From positions 1,326,108 through 1,390,107 of the forward strand of contig BCIK01000002.1 of the NCBI GenBank assembly GCA_039545295.1: 64,000 nt of DNA. Direction: 5' to 3'. Each line of letters opens with the position of its first letter. Position 1 is the first letter of the stretch. The notes beneath the pieces were generated by a model. The model had not been told where the DNA came from. It ran no database searches and saw only the letters and a program-made list of their open reading frames with translations. The stretch comes from Udeniomyces pyricola. Taxonomy: Eukaryota; Basidiomycota; Tremellomycetes; Cystofilobasidiales; Mrakiaceae. The position numbers and the translations under genes were made by a program. Below, piece after piece: positions 24,800 to 34,990 of the stretch.

Positions 24800-27323
24800 A
24801 TGCAGCTTCCTATCTCAGGTGACCCCCTTCCCACCGGACATGACTCCGTCAACTTCCCCGGCCCTAGAGAAACCCGACCATATCTTCTTCCTCAGCTACG
24901 CATCAAGCCATGGTCGCCCATCAGCCCGGCTAAACCCGTCATCTTCACTAACTGCTTTGTCGTCGATCCCATCAGCGGGACGGTCAGCGACTTGCAGTCC
25001 GTTACGATTCAGGGCGGTCTCGTCAAACACATCGGTCGGCCCGACCAGGGTACTACGCTCGAGAAAGACATCACCTGCGTGGACCTCAAGGGCAAATTCC
25101 TGTGCCCGTCAGTCGAATGGTTTGCCTCAAATTGTCAAGACTTTTTGCCTTGTTGAACACTGACAGGCCAGTCAACCAACAGGGGTCTTATTGATTGTCA
25201 CGTCCATGTGACGGCGACTCCTGGAGTCGGAACCATGGCCGAATTGGTCCGGACACCTCAAGAACTCATCTCACTTCGCTCGACCTATGTGCTCAGAGGT
25301 ATGTCTATATGTCTATATCACTATATCTCTGTTTCGTTTTCCAGCTCAAGTCGGACTCACATCTATGTTGCCAGAAATGCTCCATCGGGGATTCACGACC
25401 GTCAGAGACACCGGTGGAGCTTCCAAACCGCTCGCAATGGCCATTGAAGAAGGTCAGTCTGCTCCTCTCAGCTTGCAGAACATCGTTCTAAGCAAGCACC
25501 GTTTATCACAAAGCTGATCCAGAGTCTTTATGCGTCACCCACGGAATCCAAAGGACTCATACCTGGCCCTCGTCTCTTCCGTGAGAGTAGCATTTCAACT
25601 GTTCGCTTAAGCTTGATTCAGATGTGTCGCGTGCTATATAATCCGCTGTACTCATCTTTCGTTTCACATCCTCTGTAGAATGTGGCAAGGCTCTCTCTCA
25701 GACTGGCGGACATGGAGACTTTACCCCAGGCGTGTCTGGGGGCTCGCCTGGATGCTGCGGAGGTCATTCAGAGTCTCTCGGTCGGACGGCAGATGGCGTT
25801 CCGGCAGTCCTTCAGGCCGTTCGAGAGGAACTGAAAGCAGGTTCGTCTGTTGATGTCTTGGTACTGTATCTGTAATAATGCTACGTCTGATGAAAGAAAT
25901 GTCCTATCTTCTCTCAGGGGCCGATTTCATCAAGATCATGGTCGGTGGAGGCGTGGCGGTTGGTCGTCACAGATACATCTACCTTCGAACAGGGGCTATC
26001 CGGGCGTGAGAAGGCTGATGGACGCACCCATTCTGTTCGTTCGGCTTGCTTTCCCGTAGTCTGAGACAGACGGGATTGACACGGTCCAATATACGGAAGA
26101 AGAGATCCAGGCTATCACAAAAACGGCTCGACGCATGGGAGGAAAGATGGGTGAGCTTCATACCCTGGCTAATCTCTTTTGTTCCAACTATTCATGATTA
26201 TGCTTATACGAGCTCTGGTGTTCACTTGTGCAGTCACAGCTCACGCGTATACGGTGGAAGCAATCAATCACGCGGTCGAAAATGGCGTTACAGGCATCGA
26301 GCATGGTACGTCGCGATGCATTATCGGTCTAGTTGCGGAGTCTATCACGCCCAAAGACGTTGATTTGCCTTGGTTATCTCTCCATGTTTTTGACTAGGCA
26401 ACCTTCTCGATGAGGCGTGTGCCAAAATGTATGGCAAACATCTCTTGTCAACCACTTCTCCTCTGAGTGACAACAGAAGCTGACAATCTCGTTAATTCGC
26501 CTGGCAGGATGGCCGAGAAGCAGATTTATCTGACCCCGACCCTTGCTTGTTATGGCATCATGATCCGGCCGCCGTTTGAACATTTCCTTCCCGAATCGGG
26601 CCAAGCCAAGAATCGGGAGGTCATGTCCAAGGGTCTGCAAGCCCTCAAGATTGCCGAGGATGCAGGCGTTACTGTCTGCTATGGATCGGACCTCTTGACT
26701 TCGGTACGCCAGCATACTCTAAGGCGAATATGGAAATCCAACACAGTTGGTCTGATACTCATGTTTTCTCCTTTTCTTTCCTGATAATCGTCCAGATGCA
26801 TGCCCTTCAGACAGAAGGTATGTTAGCTACGCTCAAATGCCACATCTTCTCAGCAGTACAATCTCGCTTCTAAATCACTCTCATTAGTTAAATTTGGCAC
26901 AAATGTCTGATAAGATACCGTAACGCTGGTCGGATATGATCGACCATGCTTGTTTTCGCTTGACAGAATTCACTATCAGATCCGAGATCCTTTCTTCGCC
27001 AGCCATTCTTCGTCATGCAACGACCAACGCAGGTGTGTATTCCTACATTTTCTGCATCTCGTCTTGTCATCCGGCCTTCGGCCCGTTTTCAGAACTGTAT
27101 TTGGTTCTTATCTTTCACCATGTCCCCAGCCAAGATGCTCAAGCGAGAGGGTCAACTCGGTCAGATCATCCCACACGCCATTGCAGATCTTCTCATCCTA
27201 GATACCAACCCCTTGGTCGACATTCGGATCCTCGATAGACCTGAGAAACATCTCTTGGCCATCCTCAAGGAGGGACGTGTCGTTACTAGCCGAGTAGCCG
27301 GACTTGAAGTCGACTATGCGTAG
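24800..27323 (+). CDS. Metal-dependent amidohydrolase (imidazolonepropionase-like)
   Basis: Predicted hydrolase of amide or related bonds with a two-metal TIM-barrel site. The start is ATG 24800 (MQLPISGDPLPTG); the frame is open further upstream but only from a TTG. Motifs in order: GLIDCHVHV (about 25185-25210, HxH metal pair), GFTTVRDTGG (25393), GLIPGPRLF from a 27-nt exon at 25554-25580, CGKALSQTGGHGD (25681), ADFIKIMVGGGVAS (about 25920, lysine of the carboxylated type), VTAHAYTVEAINHA (26235), GIEHGNLL (26297 to 26405) and YGSDLL (26680, catalytic Asp). The end DLLILDTNPLVDI is typical of the family. The stop TAG is at 27321-27323. Related enzymes include fungal ochratoxinase-type amidohydrolases and bacterial prolidase-like members, so the substrate is open. 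Confidence 0.88.
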
Positions 27324-27992
27324 GGACGGGAGATCAGCGATAGAACGTAGAATCTAAGACAGGATTGCATCATGTGGCGGTGATTCTAAACTTGTCATGA
27401 TACGGATCGAGTACGATAATAGCGAAGTCGAAAGAATGAGAAGATGATAGTACGCCTCGACGTGCTTGGCACAAGAAGCATGCGTCTGGCCAATAGTCGA
27501 TTGGGATGCAGCATCGATGCATCGATCGTTTTTCCTTCTGGAAGTGACTTACTGCTGATTGGGTGAGTGATGAGTCTGGATAGGCGATGCTCACTTCAAC
27601 GAGTTGGGCAGGTGACGCGATGAACAGATATGTTGACCGGACACAGCAGGGCGACTGTTTGCCGGCATTTCTTCAACACAGGTGATCATGAAAGATCCCC
27701 AAAGCTCCTTCCCATTCTCTTTCTCTTCCTCAGCTTCCACCCTCAATCTCATCTCATCAGGTAGCCCTCTTATATCATCCATCATCCTACCGCACTATCT
27801 CTCGAACCACTCAAGAAACAACGTAAATACATTTACCTTCCGTCTTCTCCTCTCTTGATGAGGTCGGATCATCCGCATACAATGCTCTCGAGAGCTTCCG
27901 GACCCCGAGCGATGGCAGCCTGAGCCTTGACCTGGATCATCATCATTATGGGTCTCTGTCTCATTGTCCATTTCTTACTTGATTTATCATAG
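27324..27992. other. Intergenic region after the amidohydrolase
   Basis: No gene that I can support. A minus-strand frame at 27591-27785 contains an acidic stretch (RVEAEEEKENGKELWGSF) but has no recognised family and no clear continuation. Confidence 0.4.
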
Positions 27993-28115
27993 ATGACCGA
28001 CACCCATCACACAGGCGATCACATCTCGTACAGAGTGGGCGTGCATACCACTTCTGGGGTTGTTGAGAAGGTCCTCAAATCAGACACGGTTTCGTACAAA
28101 GTCCCCGTCGACTAA
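27993..28115 (+). CDS. Small TUDOR-like (HVA1/DUF2945-type) protein, 40 aa
   Basis: The ORF encodes 40 residues; the middle reads TGDHISYRVGVHTTSGVVEK. The pattern GD-x-(I/V)SY..(G)xHTSTGxVEKV resembles the small 'hypervirulence associated TUDOR' domain found in many fungi and bacteria. The product is shorter than usual family members (about 60-70 residues), so a 5' exon may be missing: the ATG is directly preceded by TATCATAG, which could be an acceptor. Function is unknown. Confidence 0.4.
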   Translation: MTDTHHTGDHISYRVGVHTTSGVVEKVLKSDTVSYKVPVD

Positions 28116-28759
28116 GTCTTTACCTCCCATCGGAATCGAAACGTTGATTGGGATGATGCAGTAATGGAAAGAAAAAACATACATCCAGGTGACCTGTTCG
28201 CTTTGGATGCTGACGTCACCTTTTTACGTCTGCCTCTGTAACTCCGTACTCCTCATGCGGGTCCACTTGTCGATGTGACCATCCATTAAAATCAGTCCAT
28301 CCACGGAAAGACAGTCAAAGCGAGTCCTGAGGAGCCAAAGTACCTTGTCAAGAATGACAAAAGTGCAAACGTAAGCTGGCGCGCAAGTCTTTTTGTTTCT
28401 TTTTGGGCGAATTTTTTTTTTTTTAAATATATATGTCGGGTTCGCCCTCCCCCCCTCCCCCTCCTCGCCTGGTTTCGCCTGGCTTTTTTACATTCTTGTT
28501 TTCCTTGAATTTTTTTTTTCATGCTGAACCTTGTTTCCTCTCTACTGAACCATCTTCTTGCGCATTTTTTTTTTTTTTTTTCATTTCCACATGGCAGTCT
28601 TCAGGTTCGTTTGCATTCACATGAGGGGGTTGGTTGTCTTGTGTAAACCTTGTGGAAGGTCTATGCTAAACGTCCCCGGCTCACGTTCATTGACCTTGCC
28701 ATACCCATTCAAATATATAAAAAAAAAAAAACTCTCCTTCACATGCCTTACATATCGAC
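28116..28759. other. Low-complexity intergenic DNA before the gap
   Basis: T- and C-rich tracts, e.g. CCCTCCCCCCCTCCCCCTCC at 28447-28466 and poly-T at 28566-28580. No supported gene. Confidence 0.5.
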
Positions 28760-29060
28760 NNNNNNNNNNNNNNNNNNNNNNNNNNNNNNNNNNNNNNNNN
28801 NNNNNNNNNNNNNNNNNNNNNNNNNNNNNNNNNNNNNNNNNNNNNNNNNNNNNNNNNNNNNNNNNNNNNNNNNNNNNNNNNNNNNNNNNNNNNNNNNNNN
28901 NNNNNNNNNNNNNNNNNNNNNNNNNNNNNNNNNNNNNNNNNNNNNNNNNNNNNNNNNNNNNNNNNNNNNNNNNNNNNNNNNNNNNNNNNNNNNNNNNNNN
29001 NNNNNNNNNNNNNNNNNNNNNNNNNNNNNNNNNNNNNNNNNNNNNNNNNNNNNNNNNNNN
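28760..29060. other. Assembly gap (301 N)
   Basis: An uninterrupted run of N. Frames spanning it are artefacts. Confidence 0.99.
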
Positions 29061-31187
29061 AACCTGAGAATCTTTTTCTTCGGTAGCTTGGGGTTTTTCA
29101 ACATCGACGATGGGCGTTTCGGAATGGGCAGTCGTTTTTTATATATATATATTTATGTTTTTTTTAGTGAGGAAGATGTGAGTCTGCTTGTGTAGTAGAG
29201 AGCATATTGACCGAGAGGTTTTTGATCGAAATTGATTCATTCATGAATACGATCCATCGCTCCGCACGATTCTCACGTGAAAGCACGAGCGTCGTGGCCT
29301 CGTTGGCCGCGATATGAACACATGTCCAGTGTGACCATCCCCTAGATGTAAGGAAAAGCCCGTTCCGTTATACGATACCACATGGCGGGACTGCATCGGT
29401 CAGATCGATCTGGTGGCCTTAATGGCTTGCCTTAATCTCAGGGCGCAGTCTAGGGCGCGTTGATAACGGTACAGTTCTTCAATATTCAAATCTTCAGTGA
29501 TACCACTCAGGTTCATTGTCACAGCACTGAAAAAAAAAAAAAACCCCATGCCACTACTACTTCATGATCCATCCGGCGCTCTCACGCTAACTGACACGGG
29601 TTAATCAATTTAGCCCGTAGCAGTGAACGGAGAAGAGAAGAGAAGTAAAAAGGATCAAGGCCGCCCCACGACGCGCGCGAGGGAAAAGAAGGCTTATGTG
29701 ACTGTTGGGAGTGGTTAGCTAGTAGCAGCAGCTAGTACGATCAAGGGGAGTACGGCGGAGNNGGNGNGGGGGGGGGGGAAGAGGGGGAGGGAGGAGGNAC
29801 GGGAGGTTGATCGCGTGTTGAAGCGAGTCTGAGCTGGGTAGGTACGTAGGGAGCGGAACGTAAGGAGTGAAGGTAACGATCGGCTGTAGGAGACGAGGAC
29901 GGGATGGAGAAGAGTGGAAGGAAGAGAGTTGGAAGAAATCATAAAGGGGGAGGAAACAATGTACTGTATATGAGAGGTGGAGAAGAGCGAAAGAGAGATT
30001 GACGACTGAGAAAGCAGTTGAGACCTCTGAGATAGCAGCTTGTAAAGGGAAAATGGGAAGGGCGGGGGGGGGGGGAAGAGGGTGGAAAGGGATTGGCCGA
30101 TGTGGGAAGAAAGCGACAAGAGAGGGAGAAAAAGATTAAGAGAAGTAAAGGAGGGTAAAGAAAAAGAGAAGAAGAAAACTTGGATCAAACAGACGAAACA
30201 AAACAAGCACGATCAAACAAACGACGAAACCAAAGACCCAAACAAAGCCAAGACGAGGGAAAGGTAGGGAAATCAGAAGAGAAAGAGTAAAGGGGTGAAA
30301 CGAATAAAAAGCCCAAGAAAATGACGAGGTTGGAATGGGAGAAGAAGCCGGTTTCGTTTGAAATCAAAGCAAATGGAAAAGAAGAGGGGGGAAGGAAGAG
30401 TAGACAGAGGGAGATTGGAATCATTTGAGTTTATGTGTGTCGTGGCATCGTTCGGTCGTGTGCAGGGTAAGAGCTGCTGACGTGAAGTGGAAAAGGCAAA
30501 TTAAGTGGTCTGAGAGAAGAGAGAGGGAGGAGAGATTTAGAAGGTGAAGTCGAGATGAAAGGACAAGGTCAACCCGACGAGCCCATGCACCAACGATAGA
30601 GTTTGTCGAGGATGGAAAAGGTGGCGAGAGCGAGATAGGAATGAAGCTCGAGTCGAAGTGATGAATAAACAAGCGGAAATGGGGAATGAGAGAGGAAGGG
30701 ATGAAGGAGTAGGTGGTGATATAAGGTTACAGGATAAGAGAGCCACAGAAAGGAAGAAGAGTGTGACTGGAAAAAGGGGCGATGTTGTTGTTGAATCGAT
30801 TCCCCTATGAACGACGGCCGCAACGGCGACAAAGACAGCAGACAAGAAGGGCCCCCAAAGCAGGCAGGCGAGAGCTAAATAAGGCGAAAGGGGGAATTGT
30901 TGCTATTGCTGGGAATAGAGGACGAGGGTACGACAGAACGAAGCCAAAAAAAAGTCCGAGCAACCATACACAGACAAGGACATCGGGACAAGGTGGAATT
31001 ATAGGAGGGGTGAAGCGTGGAAAGAAGTCGAAAGAAAAGAAGGCCGCAGAGAGTCGATCGATTGGGTCGAGTTTCGGATGTTGGCCCATGATCAGTGTCG
31101 TGATGAAAGAGACAGAGGGGAAAGGAAAGAGGGTATTTGGTGGAAGACAGTCAAGGGACTGAACCACACAAATTGTCTACTCCTCCC
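29061..31187. other. Purine-skewed intergenic region, 3' of the PNRC-like gene
   Basis: From about 29625 to 31160 the + strand is strongly purine-rich (GA/AG repeats, G runs with N at 29761-29798, poly-G at 30064-30074). Minus-strand frames here are Ser/Phe/Leu-rich low-complexity products of CT-rich DNA and show no domain. It may include a long 3' UTR of the minus-strand PNRC gene. Confidence 0.45.
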
Positions 31188-33259
31188 TCACTTGGCAGCT
31201 CCGAACCTCGGCTTCGGGATGGTTTCCGCCATGGGAGAGTTGTGGAATGTCGGTCCCGCGTAACGGATGCCGCCCATCCCATTGGCTCCACCTGCGCCAG
31301 GTCCGGCTCCCGCGGCTTCGAGGCCACCACCACCACCCGTGACAGTGGCGGCCACTGTAACGCTAGCTCGCAATCCGGTGCAATCTCCTCGAATGATAGC
31401 GGCAGCAGCGTCTTGTCGCATCTTGACTGGAGTTGACATGATGTGATTGACAACATGACTCATGGACGAAGGCGAAGTGGAGAAAGGGTCGGTCTGCTGC
31501 TTGCGTCCATTGGTTGCAAAGGTTGATGAGCCGTTAAGGCTAGCGCTCGCATTAGGGGTCGTCGAGCACGAATTGCGTCGGCGCGAGCGCGGCTGAGCAA
31601 GTGGAGAGGACGTCCCAGGATTAGTAGTGTTGGACGAGGAGGTGATAGGAAACAGCGATTGCTGCCAGGTCATGGACGAGGTCTGCCGATGGCCCAAAGG
31701 CGCAACGTTGGAGTTGGGTCGACCAGAGTGATTAGAGCCCGGTTGGTACGGGGCAATGGCAGTGGACGAAGACATGGGGATAGCATTGAGGCTCGTCATG
31801 GGGTTGGCCTGGCCATTGGATCGGTTCGAGCGCGGTGCACGAGGAGAAGCGCGGTTAACGGACTGTTGAAGCTGCTGCTGCTGCGGTCCGCCAGAGGAGG
31901 TCGAGGTCGAGTTGGAGAGGAAGCTCTGCTGCCACTGCAAAAGTTGGAATCATATCGCAACATAATGTCAGAGAGGGGAGCCTACAGAAGCGGGATCGAG
32001 CGGCTGGCGTAGAACGAAACAGGAAAGGGGGTCCGGTGCAAGAGATGGCCGGATGAGGAAACCGAAATCAAGCGTCAATCTACATACCGTCAACTGCTGA
32101 CCACCTTGCTTATCCGGCATGTCCCAGATCTTGCCTTCCTCCTCGTCAACAACAAAGACCTCGTCGCTAGGACCTTTGCCCTCCCTCTTCCTCGACTTGC
32201 CCGGTCGACTTTTAGTCCGTCGCCCTCCGCCGCCGCCGCCACCGTCGCCGGTGAGAAGCAATTGGGGCTGTGGAGGGAGCATGAATGAAGACTCGGATGG
32301 AGCTGAGTGAGAGAGGTGCTCCTCGTCCTTGTGATCGTTGGAAGGCGATTGACTAAGGGACGAAGGGTGGGACGTCTTTCGAGGGACTGGAATCGTTTGA
32401 GGCTGGGACGTAGCGCTGAAATTTCGGTCGCTCTTGGTTCGACTTCGACGGGATTTGGAAGAGGATGAAGGCGTGCGTTGAAGATCATCAGTGGGAATGG
32501 TCAGCGAGTTGGATGGGGGCGAGGGGACGAGTGGAAGGGCAAAGACCGTGGAGATGTCGTGGGTACTTGAAACGGTGGACGTGTTGACGACGTCGGACGA
32601 AGAGTTGGTGCGGGAAGGTTTGGATCGCCTAGAATTGGACCTCGAGTTGTTAGAAGCAGAGGAGGCGACGATCGGGTTGGTTGTGGGAGGGACCGGAGCG
32701 GTGACGACTTTGGAGGGACGGACAGAAGAGGAGTGGGAAGGCGATGAAGACTTTGAGGGGTCGAGACAACGTTGTTCACAAGACGTCTGCGCATGGCCAG
32801 AGACGGAACCAGCCATCAGCAAATGCACGCTAGCAGTCTGTCGTGTGGATGAGTGCGGGTGTGGGAGCTATGCTAGGATGATACCACAGCACCAGCCATC
32901 GAAACAACCATAGGCTGGGTGCCTCGCGACGTCTAAGTCTAGACGCTCAATGGATTAAAAGCTCAACTCGCTCGCACCTTTGTTTTGGGACCGAGCTTGG
33001 ATCCGTTGGCCGAGTTGGCGCGCTTCTCCTTTGGACGCGAGAGCGAGAGAAGGCCGGGCACGTTAGTCGGCTGAACGACGGAAGAAGGACGCCCGTTGGC
33101 GTTGGTAGTGACATGATTCATTGGGTGGTTGGCAAGACGGGCACGGGTGAGGTTCGCGCCGCTGGGGCCACAAGGGTGTGGGCTTCTTCGGGAGGCGGGT
33201 GTTGGCGAATGTGGCAAAGGAAGGTGGTGAAGGGGTGCGTAGCCAACCATAGTGGACAT
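31188..33259 (-). CDS. PNRC/Edc1-like mRNA decapping enhancer
   Basis: Ser/Pro/Asn-rich, largely disordered protein of about 600 residues in three main exons. The start ATG is at 33257-33259 (MSTMVGYAPLHHLPLPHS). The stop TGA is at 31188-31190. Near the C-terminus it carries YAGPTFHNSPMAETIPKPRF (about 31200-31265), the PNRC/Edc1 motif: a YAG box followed by a short proline motif (PKPxF), which in known members binds Dcp1 and stimulates Dcp2 decapping. Two TWQQS motifs occur. One is made across the intron between exons 2 and 3 (QQLT + WQQSFLSN, about 31935 and 32095), the other at about 31655 (SMTWQQSLFPI). The middle exon has a poly-Gly/Arg-Lys basic patch followed by acidic VVDEEEGKIWDMPD (32115-32160). 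The family call rests on the short motifs, since the rest is low complexity. Confidence 0.75.
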
Positions 33260-33345
33260 GGGTAATTGAAGTGGGGTTTGGTGTGGGACTGGGAAGAGCG
33301 AGTAGTGGTAGTAGTGAGTAGGGTGATGAGAGTGACTGTGAGATG

Positions 33346-33476
33346 GTGTGTGTGTGTGTGTGTGTGGGGATTGAAGGGGAAATGGAAAGGAGAGGGGAGG
33401 GGAGGGGGAAGGTGAAAGGAGGGGAGGGGAGGGGAGGGAAGGGAGGAAGGAAGGAGGGAGGGAGGGAGGGAGGGAC
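33346..33476. repeat. (GT)n and (GGGA)n repeats in the leader of the PNRC-like gene
   Basis: A GT dinucleotide run at about 33346-33366, then many GGGG/GGGA blocks to 33476, followed by GACTG x3. The four-plus G tracts could form a G-quadruplex on the + strand, the template strand of the minus gene. On the sense strand this is a C/T-rich leader, as is usual for fungal promoters. Confidence 0.7.
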
Positions 33477-33571
33477 TGGACTGGACTGGCAAAGGGGATT
33501 GGGAAGGAATGAGAAACAACGACAACTCATCATCTGATCCACAGAGCTCAGCTCAAGTCGCTCATCGGCAT

Positions 33572-33608
33572 ATCAGCCACCAGCCATCAGCCACCAGCCA
33601 CCAGCCAT
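33572..33608 (+). repeat. CCAGCCA/TCAGCCA 7-bp tandem repeat
   Basis: Five adjacent near-identical 7-bp units, (C/T)CAGCCA, in the promoter side of the PNRC-like gene. Confidence 0.75.
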
Positions 33609-34990
33609 GAGGCCCTTCAGGCTGTGAAGCGGTGCAAAGCCGTCCGCCCAGCACATATAACATTCCACCAACAGTATTACACCAGTTTCAGAATATACAC
33701 TGCCATTTAATACAAGCGACCTCAGTGACCTATGCAAAGTCCCCATGTGTTCTTGTTCAGTAGGTCGTATCTAGTGCATGTTTTGGTTGCATCGTGAGGT
33801 TATTGCGTGGAGTGGGGACCGGCTTTACTTGATCACAACACTCGCCAGTTCTGCCACGTCCCTCATCTTATCTTTCCTCTTCTTGAACAGAGTCTTTCCT
33901 TGTTTGCAGCTCTTTGCGGGCTTGTTTGACTTGTACGTTGTTTTGTGTCTTTCGTTGAACTGTCGAGTTTCTTGTGCAGATTTTCATTCTTTAGTTTTAT
34001 ATAGTCTATGCGGTGAAGGGACAGGAGGAATGTGGAGGGGTGCGAATGTAGTATTGCGTCGTCTGTCTTGCTTGATGATGTTATGACTCGTTTCTATAAA
34101 GAACATATGTTCGAACACATTGTCCTGGTCGGCTGTTACTGATTGAATTGGACGATGATCAGCTTGTCTGTTTTCCGATTGGCTAAAGGAGTCAACCTAA
34201 TCCGATGAATAATCGTACCCAATTAGAGGTTGTCGCTCGCGCATATATGATAAACAGGCCAAGAAAAATTGGGAAGGTGCCATATATATATACATATATA
34301 TATGGGGCCGGCCAGACGCTAGTCAGTGCTATTGAAGGACCTGGAACAACATGATGTAAAAATATTATTTCATCAAGTCGGGTTGCACCCAGTTGCATTG
34401 ATGCTCGATCATCAGGCTGCATCAGGGTTCTTTGTCTTGCTCTACTGCGCAAGCGCGCAAGCTCCGTGCTCCGACCCAATGCGATGATTGGCTTATGGTT
34501 TTGGGTATCCACCAATCACACTACGCCAACGACGGCTCCCATCAACACGTGGCTCGGCGCTCGACGTCCTCATCCTTGATCTGATAACCAACCCCCTTAA
34601 TCTAGTGGTTTGTCGGAAGGGGTGGTCCCCTGATCAGCATGACATATCTCGCCTGGTCTGACACGAGCATCGAGTCTCGACACATGACGATAGCGCGACA
34701 TCTGCAGGTCGATCTCCGCATGTAAAATCGATCGATGGTCGTTAAATGTTCCCTTGCCCTGCTTTCCCTCCCAGCCAAGCCTTTCCCATGCGAGCCAAGC
34801 CGTTCCGTGTGTTCCGGATGTCAGTCGACCAATGGAATGGCCGTCTCTCGTAATCTGATTCGATTAACACCGACGTCTCTTTCAGCTCCGACAGGTAGCT
34901 CTCCAATTTTTCTCAGGCTTGCCTCGACTTCTTTCTTGCTTCTAACAGCATCATCCCTCTCAGCACCTTCTTGGTCCTTTTTGCCTCATC

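Larger units (their letters stand above)
33260..34990. other. Divergent region, PNRC-like / siderophore carrier
   Basis: 1.7 kb between two divergent starts. It contains the repeats at 33346-33476 and 33572-33608 and a TA-rich palindrome at about 34283-34303. GATA-type sites TGATAA occur at about 34247 and 34582. No supported gene; a + frame from 33778 is Leu/Ser/Phe-rich and lacks family features. Confidence 0.45.

Noticed and set aside
11651..27323. Secondary-metabolite gene cluster
   Set aside because: No PKS, NRPS, terpene cyclase or P450 motif; only transporters and one hydrolase.
27591..27785. Acidic minus-strand frame between amidohydrolase and TUDOR-like ORF
   Set aside because: Short, no recognisable family, no convincing splice continuation.
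28558..29195. Long frames across 28760-29060
   Set aside because: They consist of N bases in an assembly gap.
29715..30206. 163-codon minus-strand frame, Ser/Phe/Leu-rich
   Set aside because: Low-complexity translation of CT-rich DNA, with N bases and no domain.
33778..34086. Plus-strand frame of 102 codons upstream of the siderophore carrier
   Set aside because: Composition is typical of T-rich non-coding DNA, and there is no homology that I can see.
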